Shown in pieces: positions 42,618-52,804 of a stretch of DNA of 64,000 nucleotides. Positions within the stretch are counted from its first letter, which is position 1. Every line of letters begins with the position of its first letter. The stretch is from Mesostigma viride (Eukaryota; Streptophyta; Mesostigmatophyceae; Mesostigmatales; Mesostigmataceae). The stretch spans positions 565,090-629,089 of the forward strand of contig RPFO01000132.1 of assembly GCA_009746045.1 (NCBI GenBank), written 5' to 3'. Made by a program: the position numbers and the translations under genes. The notes below the pieces were generated by a model. That model searched no databases and was not told the DNA's origin. It saw nothing but the letters and a program-made list of their open reading frames with translations.

Positions 42618-43628
42618 CTCCAGCTCCGGCAGACCAAGGCGGGCCAGCCGGTGTACTGGAAGGGGGCGGCCATCTACGTCGGCCACAAGCCGGCTGGCAC
42701 GCAAACCCCGCAACCACCGCGGCCCCAGCGACTCCAGACGCCCCAGCTTAGGGGAATACAGCAGCAGTAGTGTAGAATAGTTAGACCGTGGCCTTGTACA
42801 TGCCCGCCTACTACAGGCACTATACCAGCTGATGCCTAGCATTTTTAGTAGTCATGTACATGTGTGCCTATGCTGTGCCACACTCCAGATGATGCCTAGT
42901 AGCTTTATTTGACGCTATTGGCGAGAAACCGGTCCACGCAAGGAGACTGGGCCTCGGAGATCGACCCCAAAATTAAATTTTACTAGTGCAATCGACAGAT
43001 CTCTCCAAGGGAATTCCAAATCTGCCCTCGGGTATTTGAAAGTCCTTTTCCGACCGGAGGTGATAGACTTGTTATGAGACTGGCAAAAATGGCTCAAACG
43101 TCATTCTCTTACGCCAAGTAAGCCATAGTCGAGTATGGCAAGTACGAGGTAGGGTGGTCTGATCTCAAGTATAAGTTGCGCAATCGATAGATCTCGGTGA
43201 GCCGGGCAGTCAGGATCTGCCATGGAAAAGCCGAACCTTGGTCCAAAATGGAAGGTAGGTTTCGAAATCGGTCGGAATCCGATACATTTTGGGCAAAAAA
43301 ATAATTAATTCGCCAAAAGGTACCTTTCTGCTACCGTGGACCGGTTTCTCGCCAATAGCGTTATTTAGTTATGCTCACGCCCATGCAGAGAGCTGCTCTC
43401 TGCTGAGATGCCACGCTCTAGCTTTTGTATAGCTATGCTGATCTTCCCCCCCATGCATGACAGGCTCCCCCTTAGCTGCTGGGCATAGCTTAATAGAGCA
43501 TGCATGGGGCTGCAGGTGCCCTGGGGCACCTAGAGCAAGTGTCGTTTATACATTCCCACCCTTGCAGGAAGTAGCTTAGAATGTACTACAGTACTGTATA
43601 GTAGGCCATATGCCCGTTCTCTGGGCTA
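42618..43628 (+). repeat. LINE ORF1 end plus 3' UTR, interrupted by a MITE
   Basis: 42,618-42,905 repeats 41,735-42,040 (TACCTCCAGCTCCGGCAGAC onward). The UTR then resumes at 43,361 (GCCCATGCAGAGAG...) after a 450-bp insertion. Comparison with 42,040-42,260 shows the uninterrupted UTR. Confidence 0.75.
42911..43360. mobile_element. MITE-like element, 450 bp, with a 26-bp perfect inverted repeat near its ends
   Basis: 42,913-42,938 (starts CGCTATTGGCGAGAAACC) and 43,335-43,360 are perfect inverted repeats. TTATTT flanks both sides (42,905-42,910 and 43,361-43,366), a probable 5-6 bp target duplication; the related UTR near 42,035 lacks the insert. It is non-coding. The superfamily is not assignable from the ends. 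Confidence 0.75.
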
Positions 43629-43629
43629 T

Positions 43630-44348
43630 GTGCTATACATATACTCGGTTTTCCCCCACGCGAACATCCGGTCCGAGGATGCGGATGGCGCTGCCTTCTA
43701 TTCCCCCAACCACCGGCCTGACATCGTGGTGCTGGACTTTGAGGGGGGTGGCCGGCATCTGCATGCTTATCGACGTAACTTTCGGTGGCGCAGCCCTTGG
43801 CTCTTAGCCACGTGGCTGCATGGGCCTCCCTCACGGCAGGTTACACGGCGGACCGGGCGGAGCGGGCCAAGCTCCTGGCCTACGGCGACGTCGGGCACCA
43901 TCGTGTGGTGCCCTTTGTCCTGGAGGAGTTTGGGGCCATGGGGCCCCTGACCTCCGCCTTCTTCAAGGAGTGTTGCCGGCTCCGGGAGGACCGGCTGGAC
44001 CTGGAGGGCCAGCGGGCCTCATGGTCGGCGCGGACCTGGACGTCATATTGGCGTCAGCGCTTGTCGGTGGCGCTGACTCGGGCCATGGCTGACATCATGC
44101 TCCGCCGTACGCGGGCTGATTTTGCGGTGCAGCAGGGCTATTAGGTTCCTCCCGTTAGGAGTTTCCATTGGTCTTATCGTAGTATAGAGATTTGACATGG
44201 CTCTGTATAGAGGTTTATAGCTGGGCGTTTGCTTTGGTTTGAGTGATTTCACTCTGCTGTAAGTAATTATATACTCCCGACTATAATCATATACTCCCGA
44301 CTATAATCATATACTCCCGACGGAGTTATGTGCCTAATTAATTAATCC
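43630..44348 (+). pseudogene. LINE ORF2 C-terminal fragment with 3' UTR and tail
   Basis: Frame 43,630-43,785 gives SPNHRPDIVVLDFEGGGRHL. A one-base shift then leads through LIDVTFGGAALGS-like sequence into 43,785-44,144 (HVAAWASLTAGYTADRAE, FVLEEFGAMGPLTSAFFKE), ending at a stop at 44,144. The PDIVV...F..GG...L.DV core resembles the conserved region found near the C-terminus of many RT polyproteins in algal genomes. The UTR ends CTCCCGACGGAG and TTAATTAATT. It is 5'-truncated. Confidence 0.6.
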
Positions 44349-44380
44349 CATGTATACCCCTCCCACTGAGGACTTATGCT

Positions 44381-44420
44381 CACGTGACGCAGTCACGTGT
44401 CTATTAATTAATTAATTAGT
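44381..44420 (+). repeat. LINE 3' terminus: CACGTGAC hairpin plus TTAA tail
   Basis: Third copy of the hairpin seen at 12,934 and 16,375, with (ATTA)n after it. It abuts an inverted CTCCGTTGGGAG hairpin at 44,423-44,434, so two elements lie tail to tail. Confidence 0.8.
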
Positions 44421-44722
44421 TAACTCCGTTGGGAGTATTTAAAAAATAAATAAATTATAACATAACTCCGTGGGAAGATCATGTAGCGCACGAATTCCCT
44501 TGCTTGATGCATCCATGGATGGAGGTGAGCGAAGCCGCGAATTACCCTAACTAAGCTGACTCTAAGCTAATCAAGAAAATCCTAACTGCTCTATTCAGCA
44601 AAGCGCCCCTTCCTCCTGAGGGGGGGGGGCTTGCCCACAGGGGCTGGCGTGTGGGCCTGGACAATGGTCTGCCACCTCTTCGTCTTCTTGTTCTGCATAG
44701 CAGTCCAAGAAAGAGAGAGGGA

Positions 44723-45105
44723 GGAAATTAATTAATTAATTAATTAAACTCGTGCTCCCGTTGGGGAGCGCCCGGTCACGGAGCACCGGAGTGCTTTTAT
44801 TCCGGGGCCTTTTGTGTGCACAACAGGAAGGAAGGGCAGAGACCCCCTTTCTCCTTCATGCCAGAGGCATGCCACAGCTGCAATCGGACATGATAAACGA
44901 TCCGGCAAGATCTGTGGGTGCAATAAGACCCATGTGAGCATATCATAACAAGGATCTATAGCGTGGGCAAGCAATCTGAGCACAGCCAGGACGTAGCATG
45001 GCTGTACAAGGACTAAGCTAAGGCTATGGCTGGTTGTGTACCGTGTGTTGGCGGTGCACGTGACTAGGTATGGCACAGCTATAGGCAAACATTCTAGGCA
45101 TGGCT
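44723..45105 (-). repeat. LINE 3' UTR copy, minus orientation
   Basis: The tail (TTAA)n at 44,728-44,750 is followed by CTCGTGCTCCCGTTGGGGAG and UTR sequence. This UTR recurs at 45,665-46,035 and, more diverged, at 56,380-56,640. Confidence 0.75.
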
Positions 45106-45447
45106 GATGATGGTCAATTTTCCATCCATATGGGATACGGCGGCGCTGCTCACGTCCACAAGGAGGACTTGTACCTAGGCATGCCACTTTTATCACCAGG
45201 CACCAGCACCATCAAGCAGCGGCGCCTGCAGCTAGTAGGACACTTAGCTCACAGCCTCGCACCATGCAACCAGGTAGACACCTCACGTACGTGGCGGCCT
45301 CCGCAGGGCTGCGACCAGCTCAGCCTGCATGACAGGCACCTCCTCACGTGGGAGGGGCCCAGCATTGATTGCTACATAGACGCCACAAGGCCCGCACTCT
45401 CAAAGTCTGAGCAGCTAGAAGAGGACATGGGGGGGGCTACTGTGTAG
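45106..45447 (+). pseudogene. LINE post-RT fragment
   Basis: The frame contains HVHKEDLYLGMPLLS and KQRRLQLVGHLAHS followed by NQVDTSRTW. It is homologous to the ORF2 segment at 38,330-38,450. It is truncated on both sides. Confidence 0.65.
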
Positions 45448-45649
45448 TAGGCCTCTCCGTGCTTTGGAAAAAGACTATGAACAAGGCCAAGTGGGCTCAG
45501 GTTGTAGAGGACAACGACCCCCCTCCAGTGGCGAATCGAAGCGCCTGCGTGTTTGCAAACGGCGGGAAGCATGCTGTAGGCAAGACCCCTAGGGTCTAGG
45601 GCACAATAGAACTGATATAGTAGGATTGTTTTTGTACCTAGATAGAATT

Positions 45650-46190
45650 AATTAATGAATTATTAATTAAACTCGTGCTCCCGTTGCATGGGGAGTCACG
45701 CAGCACCGGAGTGCTTTTAATCCCTGTGTGTGCACAACAGGAAGAAAGGGCAGAGACCCCCTTTCTCCTTCATGCCAGAGGCATGCCACAGGAGCAATCG
45801 GACACGATATACGACGGATCCAGCAAGTTCTGTGGGTGCAATAAGACCCGTGTGAGCATATCATAGCAAGGAACGTGGGCAAGTAAGCTGATCATATGTA
45901 GCCAGGACGTAGCATGGCTCAGGTACTGAACTAGGGCTAAGCTAGGGCTATGGCTGGTTGTGTACCGTGCGTTAGCGGTGCACGCGTGACTAGGTATGGT
46001 GGCTCGGCTATAGGCAAACATTCTAGGCATGGCTGCCATGGGCCGGGGGCGCCGTTTCGACTACCCATTGGGACCTGGCTTGAGGCGGAGGTATTCAGGC
46101 CACAGGTCGCGTCGCTGCTGCTGAGCGGGGCTCAGGTCGTCGTCCAGCGTACGTCCAGGTGAGGTAGTGCAACCTCTTGCGACTAGAAAG
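45650..46190 (-). pseudogene. LINE fragment: 3' tail, 3' UTR and ORF1 C-terminus, minus strand
   Basis: The TTAA tail at 45,652-45,682, the CTCGTGCTCCCGTTG hairpin and the UTR share sequence with 44,750-45,105. A short ORF1 segment follows (46,080-46,190, same as 13,260-13,370). It is heavily decayed. Confidence 0.65.
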
Positions 46191-46640
46191 GAACCGTTGC
46201 ATGCTTGTCCTCAGGGGAGGGGAATTGAGCAGAACTGGTGGGGGGGCCACCTTGTCCCCTGAGTGGGGAATTAAGGCGGTGGCCCCCGCGCAGTTCTACC
46301 TCACCTACCAGGCCCATGAGGGTAAGAAGCTGCATCATTGGTCCTTGAGCTCGTCGGCGAGGGTGGTAACTTGACGTCTCACCTGGCTTCTGGGGGAAAC
46401 GACGCAGCACCACTCGGCATTCCGCGGCGAGCGCGGTCGGTGGCCTCCCTTCCGAGTTTTGCCTGGCGAAGGTCGACCTCAAGCTCCTGGAGTTTCGTAG
46501 CGATGGCGTCTGCAGTCGAGGCGGTCGCTCAGACCGCAGCAGGTCCACGTAATTAATTAATTAATTAATTAAGCTCGTGCTCCCCCGTTGGGAGCAGGTC
46601 CATGATGTAGGAGTGCGGCGAGAGGCTATCATATATGCCG
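46191..46640 (-). repeat. LINE-related sequence and a further 3' tail (minus)
   Basis: 46,550-46,590 is a (TTAA)n tail plus CTCGTGCTCCCCCGTTGGGAG in minus orientation. 46,191-46,549 carries frames that look like the Ser/Pro/Arg-rich part of an ORF1 but cannot be assigned firmly. Confidence 0.4.
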
Positions 46641-48540
46641 GCCGGTTGGGCTGCCGGGGCTGCGATGGTGGTCAAACGTGAAAGTTATGAGCTCCACCGT
46701 AAGCCATGGCTACCTCCTTAGTTATGAGCTCCACCGTCAGCCACGAGCCACGAGGTAGCCATGGCTGACGGCGGAGCTCAGAACTTTTGCGTCTGAGCCC
46801 CAAACTCCGTCAGATCACTCGCAACCGATGCATCTTTTCTAGGCGCATCTGCTACTATCAACAGTTACAGCTGTAACGCAGTATTGTGACCAGCCTGCAG
46901 CTATTACGCGAACTGATATAATTCCCGAAGCTATTATGTCGAACAAACGCGCCTTGACGAATCGCAGTTTGGAAGCTGCGATGAGCCAAGCAAATACGCC
47001 TGCAGCTTCGGCTGCAGCTTCGCCTCCCGGCCTCGCAGGCAACGGTGACCCTAGCCAAGCGTTAGTGGTTCACTCCTCCGCGGCCTCGCCATCGGCATCG
47101 CCAGACCCTAAACGCAGCCGCTCATCAGTCCTTTCCACGCGAACCGCGTTTTAAGTTCCATTCCAGTTCCATGCCGACGAGCGCAACTGGTACGACATTT
47201 CCCCGGCAACTGCTATGCATAGCATTTTCTTCGGGGACTACGCCTCACTTCTTGAGCTGTGCCTCCACCTTTAATTACGACATCCACCGCCTCCTGGAAT
47301 ATGACGGCATGAATTTTAAGCAGAGCCGTGACCTGCTGCTGACGGGCATGTACCACCGGCCCGAGCTTCAGCACATGCTTCTCTGTTCCCTGCTGACGAA
47401 GTCTGACGGCGAGATCTGGGCCCCCACCATCTCCGCAGCCGCATACCGCTCCATCATCACGGAAGCCTTCCAGCAGCACGTGACCCCCCTTGCCGCAGAT
47501 GTGGCGGCAATGGGCGGCACGCTGGCTGCTGAGCTCCCTCACATTTCCACCACCGTCACCTCCACCTCCACCCTCCTCGCCTCCACCTCCACTGCCACCT
47601 CCACCTCCACCGCCGACATCAAAGCCCAGCTCCTCGCCATCGACTGGTCAGCGTCTCCAGGACACCGCCATCGCAATCGAATGCCTGCAGAACACCGCCG
47701 GCATCACCGCCCAGTCGGTGAAGGATATCGCTGCCCAGCCGGCCTCTGCTGGCCCTTAAGCGGCGACGCCCCTCCCACCCAGACATGGGCGGACCTGCTC
47801 AAGCACCACGCCACCTCCACCACCTCCACCATCGCGGCACATCTTAAACAGCAAGCCCTCGACCTCCGCGAGGAGGCCGACCGCACCTAGCGCAGCCACA
47901 ACGTCATAGTCAAGAACTTCGACCAGCCGGCAGGTGAGGACTCGACGACTCTTCTTGCGGCATTTAAGCGCAACATTTTTGCCCCCATGCACATTACAGT
48001 TGGTGAGCTGCACATGTCCGACGGCTGTTCGCCTCCCCCGCGCGCGGGGTAAGGCTTGCCCGGCACCCGTGCTCCTCACCTTTAAGTACATGGCGGACAA
48101 GCTGTTGTTTCTTAAAAACCGCAAGAAGCTCTCGGGGACTCACTTAACACGCTGGACGACGACCTGACCCTGGCCCAGCAACAACGGCGACGCGAGCTAT
48201 GGCCGACCTACCTCCAGATACGGCAAAGCGCAGGGGAAAAACCGGTATACTGGATCGAGGGGGGACGTCATCCACGTCGACCACAAGCCCTGGCAGGCAC
48301 CCCCGGCCACCTCAGCAAACCCAGTCTAGGAAATATAGCAGTAGTGTAGATTAGTAAGGCTTAGCCTACCACGCGGCCCCAGCGCATGTGCGCCCATAAT
48401 GGCCCCCATGGATAAGGCCTTTAGAATTTAATAGCCACGCCATGCCTATAATCGGACCCCCCATGGATGTTGCACTGAGAATTCAGCCATGCTATGCCTA
48501 TGCAGAGAGATGCTCTCTGTCGAGAAGCCATGCCCTAGTA
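46640..48540 (+). pseudogene. ORF1-only LINE, copy 2
   Basis: The 5' UTR (46,640-46,935) contains AAGTTATGAGCTCCACCGT repeats. ORF1 from 46,936 begins MSNKRALTNRSLEAAMSQ and matches copy 1 (40,409 on) through SRDLLLTGMYHRPELQH, SDGEIWAPTISA and QQHVTPLAADVAAMGG. The C-terminal domain is near 48,060-48,300 (TLDDDLTLAQQQRRREL, PTYLQIRQS). At least three frameshifts are seen. The 3' UTR follows directly without ORF2, as in copy 1. Confidence 0.7.
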
Positions 48541-48574
48541 TAGCCGTCGCCTCCGGCGCTTACAGCGCACGCAT

Positions 48575-50823
48575 TTGTCGCTTACCAACTCCACTCGCCC
48601 ACACCCCGAAAGCACCCGTCGCGTCATTTATGCCATTTACAACCGCAGGTACCCTCAGCGTATCTACGTTGGCCAGACGCAACGGGATGCCTGGACGCGT
48701 TTTCAGGAACATGTCCGAGCGGCACGCCGCCTTCATATTGGCCGCCCTGCCGCCAACGACGACACCCCCCTACATGGCGCCATGGCCCAATACGGGTGGT
48801 GGGATTGGCGAGTCGTACCCTTGGAACATGTCCCCGGCACCTTTACCGGCGCAGCTTTTCGCAAAGCCGCAGGGCATCGGGAAACGTTTTGGAAACGAAT
48901 GTTACATGCATTTCTGCCCCACAGTTTTTGCATTGAAGGCAAGAGCTTCAAAGCTCGGTCTCGCCGCCGCCCGCCTCCCCCCGTCCCCGCCCTCTTATGT
49001 TCATCCGTGCCTGGCGTCTGAAGCACAATCTCCACCCATATCGCCCCTATCCCCCCAGCGTCACCCCTGCTGCCCCTCCACCTTCCACACTGTCATGTGT
49101 CCACCGATCCTTCCCTTTACTCCACCAGTCTCCGCTGCTTACGTCACATGTCTCGGCTTATGCAACGCGGCAACTTTCATGCATCCTATCTCGAAGCCTG
49201 CAGCTTGAAGAAGCTTGCCAGCTTACACATTGCCGTCGGGTCGTGCTCCCCAGCTGATCTGCAAGTCCCCCGCTCCCATGCCACTAGTCTGCGAGGCCTT
49301 CTCTCACGTATCATTCGGCACCGTGTCAATGGGAATGCAGATGCACTGCGTCCGCGCCGTTTACTGATCTTACCTTTCATTCATGCTGCGATGGATGAGC
49401 TGTGTTTGCCACACATTCTGCCAATTTGCCGCAAGTGCAGGCTGCGATGCCGCTCGTGGTGCGCAACACTTTCGGCACTCCCATTGCCGCCTGGCATTAC
49501 TCTCCCACCTTGGGACAAATGGTTTTCAGCAATTAACGGGAAGGTCAGCCGCGATACAACGCCCACTGAGCTGGCCACCATCTTGGCAGGGCCCTGCCCC
49601 TGCCAACAACAACGGTATTTCAAGTACCTTGATCCCACCTCACAGCACGTCATGACCGCTGACCTCAGCATCCTGCCGAGCCACACGCTTGTAGACCTTT
49701 TTGCCAAAGGCACCAAGTTTCGGCCGTGGGTCCAGCGCACGTGTGCCAAAGAGGTGAATGCAATGCTCTCAACATCACTGCGCAAATTCTGCAATGCCAT
49801 GTGCACGGACCTACCGCTTGCTCCCCTTGCCATGGAACCGTGGTTTCGCGCCGTCATTCACGAATGCAATGCACGTCTCACCAGGCTTGATTACCGTCTC
49901 CGGCAGGTCCACCGCACCACCTGGCTCAACACCACAGATAAAGCACTTCTTGACCACTTCAAGCAGGACTTCATCATCACGTGTGTTGACAAGAGTGCCA
50001 ACAACTTTGCTTTTATATGCAAGAAGCACTACCTTGCTACTTTGCAACACGAGTTGGCGTCCAGCCCTACCTATATTCAGCGTGCACAGTCCACCGCCAG
50101 TATCACTGCTGCTCATCGGGCTTTTCTGCACAGCCAAAACATTGTTGCTCGGGCATTCCTTAAGCGGCAGCGACGCGCCACCACCACTACGTTCCCATAT
50201 CTGTATCTCACTCGTAAGCTGCACAAAACTCCTGTTGCTTTGCGCACCATTGCTGCGTCGCATTCAGCCCCACTGATGCCTCTCTCGAAACTCATCTGCC
50301 ATGCTTTGAATGCTCTTCTCCCCGAAGCCAATGCATTATGGGTGGAGGTGCTGTCGAATGCCGGGTATGAATGCGCTGGTAGTTGGATCGTCATAGACTC
50401 AGCCCAAGTACGCCTACGCCTTGCCGCCCTTAGTATAGCCGTTCGAAGACAGCAGCAGAGAAGCGTATACCTATGCCCATAGCCACCTATGATTTCACCA
50501 CTCTATATACCACACTAGATTCAGTGCACGATTTGAAAGCTCGTTTAGATAGCCTCCTTACTCGTCTGTATGCACGTAGGCCTCACGGGCGCAACCACCT
50601 GCACGTGCGTGTTTCTCAGACCAAGCTCACGGCAACGTGGCTCTCAGGGATTACGGCAGGTGCTATCGTGCGGGATGCTTATAATTATATTATCACGAAG
50701 GCTGACCTTGTTCATTGGATCTCTTATCTTGTTGATAACACCTTCATTTGTTTTGCGGGCAATGTATACCAACAAGCTATCGGCATCCCTATGGGCACTA
50801 ACTGTGCCGGGCTCCTTGCAAAC
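48575..50823 (+). pseudogene. Penelope-like element with N-terminal GIY-YIG endonuclease and reverse transcriptase
   Basis: The first frame (48,575-49,021) is a GIY-YIG domain: VIYAIYN ... RIYVGQT, then RFQEHVRAAR, and a Glu in HRETFWKRM. The RT follows in 49,097-50,482 (ITCVDKSANNFAFICKKHY, FPYLYLTRKLHKTPVALRTI) and 50,473-50,823. The latter carries motif A as TYDFTTLYT and motif B as QQAIGIPMGTNCAGLL. The two or three frames are separated by frameshifts. A GIY-YIG upstream of the RT defines the N-terminal-nuclease Penelope-like group known from algae and some other eukaryotes; canonical Penelope elements have it at the C-terminus. The RT is cut at LLAN by the MULE and resumes at 58,059. Motif C (YxDD) is not in the window. 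Confidence 0.85.
50815..50823. repeat. Target-site duplication CTTGCAAAC (left)
   Basis: It is identical to 58,050-58,058. Removing the intervening 7,226 bp plus one duplicate copy restores the RT frame. Confidence 0.9.
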
Positions 50824-51033
50824 GGAAGCGCATAATTTGGCTCTGATGACACAAACTCTAGTGCGGGGGTGAGTGCGGGGTTCCGGGACACCACCGCACT
50901 AAGTCCGACGCGCCTGCCCAGGCCACGCCGCGCCGGACCGGCACACGAGTTACGCGGGAAAAAAGGGCCTGCCGCGCCAATTACTGTAGGACTTGGCTAA
51001 TTTCTTTGTTGACTACAAGCGCAGTCAGGGATG

Positions 51034-52399
51034 ATAAAACGTAGCAATGGCGGACATGTTAGGGTGATGCTCGGCTTAGGGACAGTGGACATGTTTGAGT
51101 GATTGCTCGCCAGACTCGAGCTCGCTGGCATACACGTCCGTGGCACCCTCGGCATTTAGCTGGGTTGACGCAAATCCTTGTACTGTTTACTGGTGTGTGC
51201 GATAATAAAGGAATGGTTATGCACGACATCTAAATGCGAATATCACACAAAAACTGGTTCCTGGAATTCTCGCGAGCTGCGCGGTGTATGACTGGCGCTT
51301 TCCGTTTTTAATTTGCTTCTCGCCTTTTGTGCTCCAAACAGGGGGGTCGTTTACATCCACTGCAACAAAGTGCTCGTGACCTCCAGCTTTCATGGCCCGG
51401 CCCTGCCTTTGCTGCTTGACCAGCACCAGACAGGGTGTGCTGGTGGCCATCCTCGCAATTTTTCTAGCGGTCAGCGGCATCGTGTGGGTCTGTGCCTTAG
51501 GTAAGGCGTTAAGCCCTTATTCCAGTTTCTGTCCAAATGGCACATCATATTAACTGTACTTGCTTCGTCTTGCGCATGCGGACCCCCCCCTTGTTAATGA
51601 TGCGTTGTCCTGACATTAGCTTCGCATGTGCATTAATGGGACGTGTTCCCGATGTGCATATTTCGGCCCATTATTACTTCAACATACAATTTCATGGCGA
51701 TATTAACTATATGAATTAAATGCATTTCCTCTTTCCTTAATCCTTCTAGTTATACCCTTTTTTCATGTTTGGTTGGTGGTTATCCATGTAGGGCATGTGG
51801 CGGTGCAAGAGCGCGCGCGGGTGCCTGCGAAGTTTTCAGTTGTCGCGCCTATCAACCCAGGTAAGCAAGGAGTAGAGGGAAAGACTAAGAATATATTTTC
51901 TGAATTTCTAGGTCATAGTTGTCCTTTTGCACGAGATGGAAGCGTTATGCCATGGGGCTTTATGGTTGGGTAATAGCCCTCCTGAGAACGGCTTGCTCTG
52001 CAACTTTGTTGGTATGTTCATACCTTGTCACGCGGCAATGTGGTGCAGATCTTCATGCATCCACATGGTGGATCACCTTGGCGTTATTGGCACTACATGT
52101 TGGTCTGAGGTAAGGAATCCATGCTACCCTAAAACGACTAATGCACTGAATGCTCCTCTTTCAGTTTCCAGCGGAATACACAATGATGAGTTGTTTCAGA
52201 TACTTCTTGGCGCCACGCGGTGGGCCTAGCCTATTGGGATCTAGCGGAAGCTATTCTTAAGTTAGGGTTTATTTTTGGAGTTATATTGGCAGCCCCATGC
52301 AGCTATGCCTAGACTTGCTTGGCCATTTTGAGGTGCGATCGAGGTAGTTCATAACTTCTTTCTTCGCTGCCCTTTTTCCTTTTGCGCGTTGCTGAGCAG
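51034..52399 (+). other. MULE interior, left; possible additional exons
   Basis: Two intervals look like exons on the plus strand: about 51,342-51,500 (CAG before, GTAAGG after; GVVYIHCNKVLV, PALPLLLDQHQTG) and about 51,805-51,859 (ends at GTAAGC; ERARVPAKFSVVAPINP). They could be 5' exons of the downstream gene, but phases to it could not be confirmed. Nothing else is recognised. Confidence 0.3.
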
Positions 52400-52772
52400 G
52401 GATATGCCGAGGTGCTCTCCTTATGTCCATGTCTGCATTTGGCACAAGGCACAATGCATCGCTCCAAAACGGCAGTCAGTTCGGCGACCCAGGCATCGCG
52501 GTATTGTTCGCCGCCTTCTCGCTCGGCGTAAAGCGGTGCGGCAACGCAAGCATCCTTCCTCACAGCGCGGGGAAAGCATCCCTCCCCCTCCCCCGCCACC
52601 TTCCCCGCAAAGGGAAATAGTGTGGCATATGATACGTTTCGTACGCAGACTATACATCATACGCAGCTTTGCCGTACGGATGTTAAACGTATGCCTACGG
52701 ATACGCGTACTCTTGCGTATTACGTACTCTCACGTATTATCTTTCTCTGCTTCCCCGCCACCCCCACCGCCA

Positions 52773-52804
<32 letters not shown>

